In this document: in pieces, positions 45,074 to 54,205 of the stretch | Numbering within the stretch: the stretch's first letter is position 1 | How the letters are laid out: each line of letters begins with the position of its first letter | Assembly (NCBI GenBank): GCA_030715195.1 | Contig: JAUYVI010000006.1 | Coordinates: 248,001-312,000 of the forward strand | Origin: Dongia sedimenti | GTDB taxonomy: Bacteria > Pseudomonadota > Alphaproteobacteria > Dongiales > Dongiaceae | Reading direction: 5' to 3' | DNA length: 64,000 nucleotides | Notes under the pieces: generated by a model | Database searches by the model: none | The model's input: the letters and a program-made list of their open reading frames with translations, nothing else | What the model was told of the DNA's origin: nothing | Program-made: the position numbers and the translations under genes

Positions 45074-45969
45074 GCCTTCTCCACGCGGAGCTCTGCCTTT
45101 GGCACGCGCTCGCCGCGGGCGAGATAGACCCCGCCGAGGCAGAGCAACAGGCCGGCCCAGGTGTATAGGGACATCGGCTGGCCGAACATCGCCCAGGCCC
45201 AGATCAAGGTCACCGGCGGCGTCAGGTAGATGAGGCTGCTGGTCCGGACCGTGCCCGAGCGCATCAGGCAGAGATAGTAGAAGCCATAGCCACCGAGGGT
45301 CGAGAACACGATCGCCCAGCCGACCGCGCCCGCGAACTGCCAGCTCGGCTCGGGCCAGAATACGTCGTTGAAGAGCGCCACCGGAACGAACAGCAGCGCC
45401 GTCACCGTCGTTTGCATGGCCAGGGCCGCGCCGAGATCAGAACCGTCCCAGCGCGCCTTCGCGATCAAGGTGGCGGCCACCATGGCCGCCATCGAGAGGA
45501 AGGAGCAGAGATAGCCGAGCAGCTGGTCGCTGCCGGTGAGGCCGCCCACCGAAAAGAGCACGCCGACGAAGCCGACCGCGAGCCCGATCCACTGGCTGCG
45601 CCGCACGCGCTCACTGAGCAGCGGCCCGGCCAGCACCGCCGCCGCCAAGGGCTGCAAGGCGGAGATCAAGGCGCCGGTGCCGGCCGGCAGGCCGAGATTG
45701 ATCGCCTGGATGCCGAGGCCGACGCAGACGAACATGCCGATGACGCCGAGCAAACCGTGCAGCGCGCACCAGCGCCAGGTGACGGTGCCGCGGCGGAAGG
45801 CGCGCATGAGGAAGGGCGAAAACAGCAGCGCCACGCCGATGAAGCGCCAGAACAGCACGCGGACCACCGAGCCGGTGTCGGAGGCGATGATGGCGCCGAC
45901 ATAGCCGGAGCTCCAGGCCAGGACCAATCCGACCTGGAAGACCAACAACGGGACGCGCGCAAACGGCAT
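45070..45969 (-). CDS. DMT superfamily transporter with two EamA domains
   Basis: 299 residues with ten predicted helices in two EamA repeats. Repeat one includes FQVGLVLAWSSGYVGAIIAS and GLGIQAINLGLPAGTGALIS; repeat two includes GLAVGFVGVLFSVGGLTGSD and SLIYLTPPVTLIWAWAMFGQ. Such proteins export amino acids or other metabolites. It is divergent from the LysR gene at 46178, which may regulate it. Confidence 0.9.
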   Translation of the reverse strand: MPFARVPLLVFQVGLVLAWSSGYVGAIIASDTGSVVRVLFWRFIGVALLFSPFLMRAFRRGTVTWRWCALHGLLGVIGMFVCVGLGIQAINLGLPAGTGALISALQPLAAAVLAGPLLSERVRRSQWIGLAVGFVGVLFSVGGLTGSDQLLGYLCSFLSMAAMVAATLIAKARWDGSDLGAALAMQTTVTALLFVPVALFNDVFWPEPSWQFAGAVGWAIVFSTLGGYGFYYLCLMRSGTVRTSSLIYLTPPVTLIWAWAMFGQPMSLYTWAGLLLCLGGVYLARGERVPKAELRVEKA

Positions 45970-45991
45970 TGTGAAATCAGAGCATGAAAAA

Positions 45992-46020
45992 GGGAGCGCC
46001 GGTGTAACCCGAACGCTCCC
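45992..46020 (-). promoter_or_regulatory. leader hairpin upstream of the EamA transporter
   Basis: GGGAGCG (45992-45998) pairs with CGCTCCC (46014-46020) across a 15-base loop. It stands 23 bp before the transporter start on the minus strand, so it would form in the 5' leader of that mRNA. It could also be a palindromic binding site for the divergent LysR protein. No matching T-tract is present. Confidence 0.35.
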
Positions 46021-46177
46021 GGAGGTCGAGCGGCTTCAGAGTGAAGGGCTGAGCCGGCGAACTCAAACGAATCCTTCTTGCACGTCCCATGAGCGGGATT
46101 GGGGCTCGGATTGAGTTCCCGGCGCTTCTGGCCGACCGCGCTTGCTGCTAGGCTCGCCGCGGCAATGTGGTGAGACG

Positions 46178-47140
46178 ATGAGTCGGTCAATTCGCGGTTT
46201 TGGCGCGCTGCCGTCCTTTGCGGCGGCCGCGCGCTTCCAGAGCTTCACGGCCGCGGCGGCGGAGCTCGGGGTCACCCAGGCCGCGATCAGCCATCAGATC
46301 CGCGAGCTGGAGGAGCAGCTCAAGGTGAAGCTGTTCCACCGCACCGGCCGCGCGGTGCATCTCACCGCTTCGGGCGAGATCCTGAAGAAGGCGGTGGACG
46401 GCGCCTTCGACGAGATCGCGCAGGCGATGAACCAGCTGAAACCGACCAAGCCCAGCCTGCGCGTGACCTCCGCCCCGTCCTTCGCCGCGAAATGGCTGGT
46501 GCCGCGGCTCGATCGGTTCCTGGCCCAGGTGCCCGATGTCGATGTCTTCATCGACATCCAGATCCGCGTCTCGGAACTTTCCAGCCGCGGCCACCATGTC
46601 GCGATCCTGTTCGGCTCGGGCAACTTCCCCGCCCATCAGGCCGATCGCCTCGGCGACGAATACGTCGTCCCGGTCTGCAGCCCGGCCCTGGTGAAGGGTC
46701 TGCGCCGGCGGCGCGACCCGAAGGACCTGCTGCGCCACACGCTGCTGGACGTGGACTGGCATTCCCAGGGCTCGACCTGGCCGAACTGGGAAACCTGGCT
46801 CGACGCCGCCGATCTCAAGAGCCTGCCGCATGGCCGCATCGTGCGCTTCGTGCACTCGTCCCTGGCGATCCAGGCGGCGATCGACGGACAAGGCATCGCG
46901 CTCGGCGATTCCACACTGATCGGCGACGACCTCGCGGCCGGACGGCTGATCAAGCCGTTCGACCTGGTGCTGCAGGGCCCGCCGGAATGCGCCTATTTCC
47001 TGGTCAGCCGCCGCGGCCTCGCCAAAGACGGCATCGAGGCCAGGTTCCGCGACTGGCTGCTCGGCGAGATCGCCTCGCCCGCGCCGTTGAAGCGCGCACC
47101 CAAACGCGGCCGCGCGCGCTCGAAAGCCCCATCGCCTTGA
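46178..47140 (+). CDS. LysR-family transcriptional regulator (GcvA-like)
   Basis: 320 residues from ATG 46178. The N-terminal winged helix is LPSFAAAARFQSFTAAAAEL, then GVTQAAISHQIRELEEQLKV. The effector domain continues with LRVTSAPSFAAKWLVPRLDR, the strand pattern of the GcvA/TrpI/AmpR subgroup, and SSLAIQAAIDGQGIALGDST. The C-terminus is basic (RAPKRGRARSK). It lies 208 bp from the divergent EamA transporter, its most likely target. GcvA in other bacteria answers to glycine, so a link with the sox genes is conceivable but not shown. Confidence 0.92.
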   Translation: MSRSIRGFGALPSFAAAARFQSFTAAAAELGVTQAAISHQIRELEEQLKVKLFHRTGRAVHLTASGEILKKAVDGAFDEIAQAMNQLKPTKPSLRVTSAPSFAAKWLVPRLDRFLAQVPDVDVFIDIQIRVSELSSRGHHVAILFGSGNFPAHQADRLGDEYVVPVCSPALVKGLRRRRDPKDLLRHTLLDVDWHSQGSTWPNWETWLDAADLKSLPHGRIVRFVHSSLAIQAAIDGQGIALGDSTLIGDDLAAGRLIKPFDLVLQGPPECAYFLVSRRGLAKDGIEARFRDWLLGEIASPAPLKRAPKRGRARSKAPSP

Positions 47141-47188
47141 GACAATCCCTGTGCCATGATCGTCGTCGCACAGCGCGGATGATCCTTC

Positions 47189-48034
47189 ATGCCCCGTCTG
47201 ATCGGACGCCTCGCCTGTCTCGGCTTTGTCGTGGCCTTCGCCGTCGGTCTGGCGCCCGGGCCGACACGGGCGCAGGTCGTATCGGCGCAGATCGCCGACC
47301 TCACCTACGATGTCTATGTCGGCGGCCTCCACGTCTTCTCCTTCGATGTCGAGATGGCGCTGCAGCCGGGCCGCTATCGCGTGAACGCGGCGGGCGAAAC
47401 GCGCGGCATGGTCGGCTGGCTGTACGACTGGAATCTGAATCTCGCGGCTGAGGGTGTCGATCGCAACGGCCGCATTCAGTCGCAGCTTTACGTGTCGGAA
47501 AGCGATTGGAAGAGCCGGGAGCGGAAGGTCCAGCTCGGCTTTGCCGGAGGCGGTCGCTACGATCTCAAGCAGGACCCGCCGCCGGAGCCCGACCCCGACA
47601 TCGAAGGTGCGTTGCCGGAAACGCTGCCGGTGGGGACCGTCGATCCGCTGAGCTTTGCCATCGCCGCCAGCAGATCCTTGGCGGAGACCGGCCGCTGCGA
47701 CCAGACCCTGCCGGTCTTCGACGGCCAGCGCCGGTTCGACGCGATCGTGAAGCATCTCGGCGCGGCGACGCTGACCCCGAACAAGTATTCGATCTATCAG
47801 GGCCCGGCGGTGCGTTGCAGTCTCGGCATCGCGCGCATCTCGGGCTTTCGCAAGAGTCTGCGCGCGAGCTCTGGATCGGACGCGGCGCCGCCGATCGTCT
47901 GGATGGCATCGATCCGGCAGGACCTGCCGCCGGTGCCGGTACGCTATGAAGGCGATATCAGGCTCGGCAAGATGGTGGTGCATCTGACCGACGCGAAGTT
48001 TCGCGTCGAATCCGCCGCGGCAGCGGCGGATTGA
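47189..48034 (+). CDS. DUF3108 domain protein, secreted
   Basis: 281 residues. The signal peptide (LACLGFVVAFAVGLAPGPTRA) ends near residue 28. The mature part has LTYDVYVGGLHVFSFDVEMA and GETRGMVGWLYDWNLNLAAE, then LYVSESDWKSRERKVQLGFA, the pattern of alphaproteobacterial DUF3108 proteins, and a late disulfide-capable pair (GRCDQTLP and VRCSLGIAR). The domain is predicted to be a periplasmic beta-barrel-like fold of unknown function. It follows the LysR gene at a 48 bp gap. Confidence 0.8.
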   Translation: MPRLIGRLACLGFVVAFAVGLAPGPTRAQVVSAQIADLTYDVYVGGLHVFSFDVEMALQPGRYRVNAAGETRGMVGWLYDWNLNLAAEGVDRNGRIQSQLYVSESDWKSRERKVQLGFAGGGRYDLKQDPPPEPDPDIEGALPETLPVGTVDPLSFAIAASRSLAETGRCDQTLPVFDGQRRFDAIVKHLGAATLTPNKYSIYQGPAVRCSLGIARISGFRKSLRASSGSDAAPPIVWMASIRQDLPPVPVRYEGDIRLGKMVVHLTDAKFRVESAAAAAD

Positions 48035-48402
48035 CTTCACGAATCGGGCAGCCGCTTCCGGAGCCTGGTTTCCGCTTTCGCGACCCGGATCTTCACATCG
48101 TGCCGAAGCCGAAGCCGTGCCGCTGCAAAGCGGGAAAAACGACCGGTCCTAAGTCGAGACTTCATCGACGCGCGCGATCTCATTGAAACCGCTGCATCGA
48201 CTTTGCGGTGAATGTTCCCGTGCGCGTCGGAAGCGCGGAAAGCATCCCTAGCGCAGGCGTCCGCGTTAACGACGATACGCAGATTTCCCGGCTCGTCGAA
48301 ACGATGCAGCGACCGCTACTTTGACTCGGCGCAGCGTCCGGCTGCCTTGCGCAGCGGATCGCCGCCCGACCATCCCGCAACTGAAGTCAAAGAGAGCGCA
48401 TC
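48035..48402. other. intergenic stretch, no gene seen
   Basis: 368 bases between the DUF3108 gene and the carbamoyltransferase gene. The base composition is only slightly lower in G+C than the genes, and the short minus-strand frame at 48180-48380 has no ribosome site or recognisable sequence. The promoter of the carbamoyltransferase gene is probably in the last 100 bases, and AAAGAGAG serves as its ribosome site. Nothing else was recognised. Confidence 0.4.
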
Positions 48403-49452
48403 ATGACGATCCAATCATCGAATCGCGCGCAAGCGAGCCTGTCGCAATTCGCACGGCGCGAGGTCAACTGGTCGAACCCGGCGATCCGACCCGAGCGGGC
48501 GCTGGAAGCCTTCAGGGACGCCGACCTGCTCGGCATGCGCGGCATGTCCCGTGATCCGATCGAGGCGCTGATCGACAGCGCGGCGGCGATCAAAGCGCGC
48601 TTCCAGGACGTCGTCGCCGCACGGCCGCTTTCGGGCAAGATTCTCGGCAGCTTCTTCTTCTCGACCAGCACGCGCACCAGACTGAGTTTCGAAGCGGCCA
48701 TGCTCCGGCTCGGCGGCGGCGTGGTCGGATTCAGCACCAAGGAGGCGTCCCGTCTCGGTGCGCTGCAGCCGGAAAGTCTCGAGGATACCGCCGCGATGAT
48801 GTCCGCCTATTGCGACGTCGCGGTGATCCGGCACTCGGACGTGGGTGCGCCGAAGCTGTTCGCCGAGCATTGCGCCGTGCCGGTGATCAACGGCGGCGAT
48901 GGGATCGGCGCCGGATCGGAGCATCCGACCCAGACCCTGATCGACCTCTTCACCATGCAGGAACGCTTCGGCCGGATCGACGGGCTGCGCATCCTGATGA
49001 TCGGCGGCCTGCATCTCCGCGCCGCCCATTCCCTGCTGTTCGCGCTCTGCGCCTTCGACAACGTCAAGGTCTACCTGCTGTCGGACGCGCCGGGCCGTCT
49101 CCCGGAAGAGGAGCAGCGCGCGATCCAGGCCGCCGGGCTCGACTGCGAGTATGTCTCCGACACTCGCGACGTCGTCTCCGAGGTCGATGTCATCTATCAC
49201 AACGCCATGGGCGAGCACGCCTATTACGTCGTGAAGCCGGAATTCCTGGTGGACCATGCCAGCGTCGCCCAGGCAAAGCCGGAACTGATCGTCATGCATC
49301 CGCTGGACCGGCGCTGCGAGATCCCGCCCAGCTTCGACAGCAGCCCGCATTCGATCTATTTCCAGCAGGCGGCGAACGGCGTGCCGGTCCGGATGGCGCT
49401 CCTCAACGCGATCATCGGCGAGGCGAGCGGCGCCCTGCGGATGGCCGGATGA
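48403..49452 (+). CDS. aspartate/ornithine carbamoyltransferase family protein with altered amino-substrate site
   Basis: 349 residues. The carbamoyl-phosphate site is complete: FFFSTSTRTRLSFEAAMLRL (STRT at 89-92), R143 in VIRHSD, and H174 and Q177 in EHPTQTLIDLF; HPL at 299-301 and YFQQAANGVPVRMALL follow aspartate carbamoyltransferase. However, the mobile loop that should carry Ser and Lys (SLGKK in E. coli PyrB) reads SRLGALQPES, and the aspartate-binding RVQ motif is replaced by IYHNAMGEH, which has an ornithine-transcarbamylase-like MG. It therefore probably does not use aspartate. No pyrimidine or arginine gene is near. I call family only; symbol withheld. Confidence 0.85.
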   Translation: MTIQSSNRAQASLSQFARREVNWSNPAIRPERALEAFRDADLLGMRGMSRDPIEALIDSAAAIKARFQDVVAARPLSGKILGSFFFSTSTRTRLSFEAAMLRLGGGVVGFSTKEASRLGALQPESLEDTAAMMSAYCDVAVIRHSDVGAPKLFAEHCAVPVINGGDGIGAGSEHPTQTLIDLFTMQERFGRIDGLRILMIGGLHLRAAHSLLFALCAFDNVKVYLLSDAPGRLPEEEQRAIQAAGLDCEYVSDTRDVVSEVDVIYHNAMGEHAYYVVKPEFLVDHASVAQAKPELIVMHPLDRRCEIPPSFDSSPHSIYFQQAANGVPVRMALLNAIIGEASGALRMAG

Positions 49453-49513
49453 GGCGAGGCAAGCGTGGGCTCCGGGCGCGGTGCCGCACCGCGCGGTGTG
49501 GCACAATGCCCGG

Positions 49514-49957
49514 ATGACCGACCCGAATGCGCCGATCCGGCTGGCCCGCGAGGGCGACATTGCTGAACTCGTGGAGCTGCGTGCGGCCGTCCATGAAAAC
49601 CGGCTGTCCGACCCCAGCCGCGTGACCCCGGACGATCTCCGGAGGTTCATCCGCGAGGGCGAGATCTGGGTCTGGGAAGAAGGCGGCCGGATTCTGGGCT
49701 TCTCCGCCGGCGACGAGCGCAATGGCTGGATCTTCGCGCTCTTTGTCAGGCCTGAATCGGAGGGCCGGGGGATCGGCCGGGCGCTCTTTCAGCAGGCATG
49801 CGACACGCTGCGGCGCAGCGGGCATGGCGTGATGCGGCTCAGCACGGATCCAGGCACCCGCGCCGAGCGCTTCTATCACAAAGCCGGATGGCGGGAGACC
49901 GGCCGCAACGTTCAGGGCGAAATCGTGTTCTCTCGGAGCTTCGCCGAAATTTCATGA
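49514..49957 (+). CDS. GNAT N-acetyltransferase
   Basis: 147 residues from ATG 49514. IRLAREGDIAELVELRAAVH is the typical N-terminal strand and helix, and FALFVRPESEGRGIGRALFQ (residues about 77-96) is the acetyl-CoA motif with RGIGRA. STDPGTRAERFYHKAGWRET completes the fold. It follows the carbamoyltransferase by 61 bp and may share its transcript. The acceptor is unknown. Confidence 0.85.
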   Translation: MTDPNAPIRLAREGDIAELVELRAAVHENRLSDPSRVTPDDLRRFIREGEIWVWEEGGRILGFSAGDERNGWIFALFVRPESEGRGIGRALFQQACDTLRRSGHGVMRLSTDPGTRAERFYHKAGWRETGRNVQGEIVFSRSFAEIS

Positions 49958-49994
49958 TAGAACGGCGGCAAGCCTCATTTCGGGAGACTAGGGC

Positions 49995-50477
49995 GTGAGC
50001 AGACCCAGACCATCGATCGTTCTCCTTGCGAGCTTCGGCGTCGCGCTGCTCGCAGCGGGCGCTGCCGCTTCCGCCCAGGAGCGGATCGGCGCGGTATCGA
50101 CCACCTTCCGCTGGGTCGGTCCGAACGACAAGGTGGTGATCGACCGCTACGACGATCCCAAGGTGGAGAACGCCGCCTGCTATGTCAGCCGGGCCGAGAC
50201 CGGCGGTATCGGCGGCGCGGTCGGCCTGTCGGAGGATCCGAGCCGGTTCTCGATTGCCTGTCGGGCGGTCGGCCCGTTGCGGATGATCGGCAAGATCGAC
50301 GAGAGCAAGGATGGCGAGGTCGTGTTCTCCGAACGGACCTCTGCCGTCTTCAAGGCGATGCAGGTGACGCGCTTTCTGGACAAGACCAAGAACGTCCTGG
50401 TCTATGTCGTCACCTCGACCAAGGTGATCGAAGGCTCGCCCTTCAACTCGATCTCGGTCGTGCCGCTCAATCAGTAG
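49995..50477 (+). CDS. creA: CreA family periplasmic protein
   Basis: 160 residues from GTG 49995. A signal peptide (SIVLLASFGVALLAAGAAAS) ends near residue 27 (ASAQE). The mature protein has RIGAVSTTFRWVGPNDKVVI, YDDPKVENAACYVSRAETGG and FSIACRAVGPLRM, which match the CreA family closely, including the two conserved cysteines. CreA is a small secreted or periplasmic protein of uncertain role. It stands between the GNAT and the molybdopterin oxidoreductase genes. Confidence 0.88.
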   Translation: MSRPRPSIVLLASFGVALLAAGAAASAQERIGAVSTTFRWVGPNDKVVIDRYDDPKVENAACYVSRAETGGIGGAVGLSEDPSRFSIACRAVGPLRMIGKIDESKDGEVVFSERTSAVFKAMQVTRFLDKTKNVLVYVVTSTKVIEGSPFNSISVVPLNQ

Positions 50478-50586
50478 GCGCGCGCGCCGGCGATACCTAA
50501 GTATAAGCGCCTTCGACCAATGTTCAGGTGACGGCCGGCCTCCGCTGTTGCACGCTCGCGATGAAGCGATGCAGTCCGGAGGAACC

Positions 50587-52884
50587 ATGGACAAACGCAA
50601 GGTGCCCTGCGTCAGGCCTTATCACGGGGCGGCCGGCGGCTGGGACGCGCTGGCCGCCGTGGCCTCCGCCTTACGCAGCCAGGAGGTCATCGTCGATGGC
50701 GTCAAGACCCTGCTGCGCAACAACCAGCCGGAGGGCTTCGATTGCCCGGGCTGCGCCTGGCCCGACCCCAAGCACACCTCGCAGTTCGAGTTCTGCGAGA
50801 ACGGCGCCAAGGCGGTCACCTGGGAAGCGACCTCGAAACGGACCAATCCCGAATTTTTCGCCGCGCATACCGTCTCCGAGCTGCTGACCTGGTCGGATTA
50901 CGACCTCGAGAACGAGGGGCGGCTCACCCATCCCATGGCCTATGACGCGGAGACCGATCGCTTCGTGCCGGTCGGATGGGACGAGGCCTTTGCGCGCATT
51001 GGCACCGCCCTGAACGCGCTCCCGGATCCCGACCTTGCGGAGTTTTACACCTCGGGCCGCGCCTCCAACGAGGCGGCGTTCCTCTATCAGATCTTCGTGC
51101 GGGCTTACGGCACCAACAATTTCCCCGACTGCTCGAACATGTGCCACGAGGCGACCAGCGTCGGCCTGCCGGTTTCGATCGGCGTCGGCAAGGGCACCGT
51201 GACGCTCGAGGATTATGACCAGAACGACCTCTTGCTCAGCTTCGGCCACAATCCCGGCACCAACCACCCGCGCATGATGACCACCCTGCGTGCAACCGCG
51301 CGGCGCGGAGTCCCGATCATCGTGTTCAATCCGCTGAAGGAGCGCGCCCTCGAGCGCTTCACCGCGCCGCAGGACCCGATCGAGATGGCGACCCTGAGCT
51401 CCACGCCGATCGCGTCCCGGATTCACCAGCTTCGGGTCGGCGGCGACGTCGCCGTGCTGAAGGGGATGATGAAACGCGTGCTGGAGCGTGACGCCCGGGA
51501 TCTGGCCGAAGGCGGCCCCGGCAAGCTCGACCGGGCCTTCATCGCCGCGCACACCACGGGCTTCGAGGCGCTCAAGGCCGATCTCGACGCGACCGACTGG
51601 ACCGACATCGAGCGGGTCGCCGGCCTTTCCCGCGCGGCGATCGAAAGCGCCGGCGATGCCTATGTCGCGGCCGAGCGGGTGATCATCGCCTATGGCATGG
51701 GCATCACCCAGCACCGCAGCGGCACGGCCAACGTCCAGCAGATGATGAACCTGCTGCTGCTCCGGGGCAATGTCGGGCGCCCGGGCGCCGGCATCGCCCC
51801 GATCCGCGGGCATTCCAACGTGCAAGGCGATCGCACGGTCGGCATCACCGAGATCCCGAGCGCCGCCTTGCTCGACGGCGTCGAGCGCGCCTTCGGCTTC
51901 CGGCCGCCGGCACGGTTCGGCCACAACGCCGTGGAGGCCGGAAAGGCCATCATGGAAGGCCGGGCCAAGGCGATCGTCTGCCTGGGCGGCAATTTCGCCG
52001 TCGCCATGTCGGATCCCCGCGCGATCCAGGCGGGCATCCGCCGGCTGGACCTCGCCGTGCATCTCGCCACCAAGCTCAACCGCACGCATCTCATGGCGGC
52101 GCGTGAGAGCTTCATCCTGCCCGTGCTCGGCCGCACCGAGCTCGATCTGCAGGCGTCCGGCCCGCAATCCGTGACGGTCGAGGATTCGGTCTCCATGGTG
52201 CACGCCTCCCGCGGTTTGCTGAAACCGGCGTCCGATCAGCTGCGCTCGGAACCGGCCGTCATCGCGGCCATCGCCAAGGCGACCATCGGGCGGCGCTTCG
52301 ACATCGATTGGGACGGGCTGGTCGCCGACTACGACCGCATCCGCGACAAGATCGAAGCCGTGTTCCCGGAGTTCAAGGATTACAACGCGCGCATCCGTCA
52401 GCCCGGCGGCTTCCTGCTCGACGTCCCCGCCGCGCGCCGCGTGTGGCGCACGCCGAGCGGGAAGGCGAACTTCCTGCTGATGGACGGGCTGTGCGAGGAT
52501 CCGCGGGCGCGGGAATCCGGCGTCCTGACGCTGACCACCTTGCGGGCGCACGATCAGTACAACACCACGATCTATGGGCTGAACGACCGCTATCGCGGAA
52601 TCTTCGGCCGCCGCGACGTGCTGTTCATGAACGAGGCGGATCTCGCCGCCCGCGGATTGGCGCATGGCGATCGGGTCGATCTCGAATCGATGCCGCCGGC
52701 CGGCGAAGCGCCGGCGCAGGGGGCCGCGCTGACCCTGACCGCGATCGCCTATGACGTCCCCAAGGGCTGTGTCGCGGCCTACTATCCGGAGGCCAATGTG
52801 CTGATCCCACTCGCGCACCACGACCCGGAATCCGGGACGCCGTCCTATAAGTCGATGCCGGTCCGAATCCGCCGCGCCGCGTAG
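50587..52884 (+). CDS. ydeP: YdeP-type molybdopterin-dependent oxidoreductase (FdhF family)
   Basis: 765 residues from ATG 50587, with a perfect GGAGGA. The paired cysteines in FDCPGCAWPDPKHTSQFEFC (residues about 50-69) are the YdeP/FdhF variant of the iron-sulfur region. FYTSGRASNEAAFLYQIFVR and NNFPDCSNMCHEATSVGLPV lie near the cofactor, DLLLSFGHNPGTNHPRMM and GNVGRPGAGIAPIRGHSNVQ are further bis-MGD contacts, and the C-terminal domain has LTTLRAHDQYNTTIYGLNDR. In E. coli YdeP is linked to acid resistance. The physiological electron partner is not encoded here. Confidence 0.9.
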   Translation: MDKRKVPCVRPYHGAAGGWDALAAVASALRSQEVIVDGVKTLLRNNQPEGFDCPGCAWPDPKHTSQFEFCENGAKAVTWEATSKRTNPEFFAAHTVSELLTWSDYDLENEGRLTHPMAYDAETDRFVPVGWDEAFARIGTALNALPDPDLAEFYTSGRASNEAAFLYQIFVRAYGTNNFPDCSNMCHEATSVGLPVSIGVGKGTVTLEDYDQNDLLLSFGHNPGTNHPRMMTTLRATARRGVPIIVFNPLKERALERFTAPQDPIEMATLSSTPIASRIHQLRVGGDVAVLKGMMKRVLERDARDLAEGGPGKLDRAFIAAHTTGFEALKADLDATDWTDIERVAGLSRAAIESAGDAYVAAERVIIAYGMGITQHRSGTANVQQMMNLLLLRGNVGRPGAGIAPIRGHSNVQGDRTVGITEIPSAALLDGVERAFGFRPPARFGHNAVEAGKAIMEGRAKAIVCLGGNFAVAMSDPRAIQAGIRRLDLAVHLATKLNRTHLMAARESFILPVLGRTELDLQASGPQSVTVEDSVSMVHASRGLLKPASDQLRSEPAVIAAIAKATIGRRFDIDWDGLVADYDRIRDKIEAVFPEFKDYNARIRQPGGFLLDVPAARRVWRTPSGKANFLLMDGLCEDPRARESGVLTLTTLRAHDQYNTTIYGLNDRYRGIFGRRDVLFMNEADLAARGLAHGDRVDLESMPPAGEAPAQGAALTLTAIAYDVPKGCVAAYYPEANVLIPLAHHDPESGTPSYKSMPVRIRRAA

Positions 52885-52894
52885 CGGCCCGGGA

Positions 52895-53293
52895 TCATCC
52901 GCCGGAGGCGCTCCTCTCCAGGCAGCGATAGATCGTGTCCACCAGGAAGGCGGCGCTGAACGGCTTCTCGATGGTCGCGTTCGCGCCGAGCTTGGCCGCC
53001 TGGGCCAGCACGTTGAATCCGGCGCGCCCGCCCGAGATCGCGATGATCGGCACTTCGGAATCCCCGGCCCGGATCGCCTCGATCAGCGCGAACCCGTCGC
53101 TGCCGCCGAGGAAGATGTCGGTGACGATGACATCCGGCTTCCGCGCGGTGAACGATTTCAGCGCGGCATCGACGCTCGCGACCGCCTCGGCCGCATAGCC
53201 GGAGGCCTCGAGATAGCGGACCATGACGCTGCTGATCGCCGCTTCATCCTCGACGAACAGGACGCGGAGGGTTCGTTCTGTTGTTGGGTCCAT
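52895..53293 (-). CDS. single-domain response regulator (CheY-like)
   Basis: 132 residues from ATG 53293; the open frame runs on but the receiver starts at LRVLFVEDEAAISSVMVRYL. It has the acidic pair (VEDE), the phospho-acceptor Asp in DVIVTDIFLGGSDGF (residue about 57), a Ser at the Thr position (IAISGG) and the Lys in ATIEKPFSAAFLVD, so phosphorylation should be normal. There is no output domain. It would act as a phosphorelay intermediate or by protein contact. No kinase gene is adjacent. It is convergent with the YdeP gene. Confidence 0.9.
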   Translation of the reverse strand: MDPTTERTLRVLFVEDEAAISSVMVRYLEASGYAAEAVASVDAALKSFTARKPDVIVTDIFLGGSDGFALIEAIRAGDSEVPIIAISGGRAGFNVLAQAAKLGANATIEKPFSAAFLVDTIYRCLERSASGG

Positions 53294-53524
53294 GACCGGG
53301 AATGCACTCCTTCTCTGTCGCCACTCTAGATGAGGCGCGGGGACCGGTGGAGGCACGGATGAGTGACATCCGTCACCCGCCGCGAACAAAGCCATCGCGC
53401 ACTGCCGCCGCGATGCGCACCGCACACCTGCATGGTCGCTGCGCGATTGACCGGGCCGAAGCCGGGATGCGAAGGCTGGCGACGATCTCGGCATCCGTGG
53501 GGCGATGATGCAATCGAGGCGGCT

Positions 53525-53830
53525 ATGGCCACGGACGATGACAAGGACAGGGTATTCGACCGGCGCACGATTTCGGTCGGCGACAGCGCGGTCTGGGACG
53601 CGCGGCTCGGTGTCTTCCGCGTGAAGGTGCAGGGCAATCGCGATGTCGGCTCGATCACCATTCTCAAAAGTGCACCGCTGCCGATTTCCCATCTAAATGA
53701 CAGCGCTCCGGCGCGCAAGACCAGGCTCGGCGACATCCTCCGTACCCGGCTGGAGATCGAGGTCAATGCCGCGATCGCGCGCGGAGAACGACAAGTGCCG
53801 GGCAGCCTGACGCTGCTGGCGCGTGAATGA
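53525..53830 (+). CDS. hypothetical protein
   Basis: 101 residues from ATG 53525, with GAGG upstream. The chain has RRTISVGDSAVWDARLGVFR and GNRDVGSITILKSAPLPISH, then a helical part TRLGDILRTRLEIEVNAAIA. No signal, membrane segment or catalytic motif is visible. It lies in a region of small genes between the response regulator and msr genes. The family is not recognised. Confidence 0.5.
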   Translation: MATDDDKDRVFDRRTISVGDSAVWDARLGVFRVKVQGNRDVGSITILKSAPLPISHLNDSAPARKTRLGDILRTRLEIEVNAAIARGERQVPGSLTLLARE

Positions 53831-53930
53831 AGGGGCGATTCCCAGCCGGTGAACTCTGCCTTGCGAAGCTTCGGGATCGCTCCCATGTCTGCGGTGTTAT
53901 GCCTGGGCACCGCCACGACAAAGGTGAACG

Positions 53931-54170
53931 ATGACCAAAATCACGTATGAAATCGTCGAGCATGACGGAGGCTGGGCCTACCGCATGAACGGTGTGTATT
54001 CCGAGACATTCGTCTCCCATGACAGCGCTCGCAAGGCGGCCGAGCGCGCGGCCCGGGAACAGGTCGTGCCCGGCGAGACGACCGGCATCAGCTACGAAGA
54101 CAAGGATGCCCATTGGCATGACGAGACGGCATCGGGCGACGATCGGCCCGAGACCGAGGTCAAGGGCTGA
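53931..54170 (+). CDS. small DUF2188-like protein
   Basis: 79 residues. KITYEIVEHDGGWAYRMNGV at the N-terminus, FVSHDSARKAAERAAREQ and GISYEDKDAHWHDE resemble the small DUF2188-type proteins (a beta strand pair, one helix with alternating Ala-Arg, and an acidic tail) common in Hyphomicrobiales. It is hydrophilic and cytosolic. Function unknown. It is convergent with the msrA gene that follows. Confidence 0.65.
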   Translation: MTKITYEIVEHDGGWAYRMNGVYSETFVSHDSARKAAERAAREQVVPGETTGISYEDKDAHWHDETASGDDRPETEVKG

Positions 54171-54205
54171 CCGTCGGGGTGCCGCCGAGCGGCGCGCCGG
54201 GCCGC

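Noticed and set aside
48180-48380. 66-codon minus-strand frame in the gap before the carbamoyltransferase gene
   Set aside because: No ribosome site, no recognisable sequence and GC-shadow composition.
48403-49452. Annotation as pyrB (aspartate carbamoyltransferase)
   Set aside because: The aspartate-binding and 80s-loop residues are replaced and no pyrimidine genes are adjacent, so the symbol would overstate what is visible.
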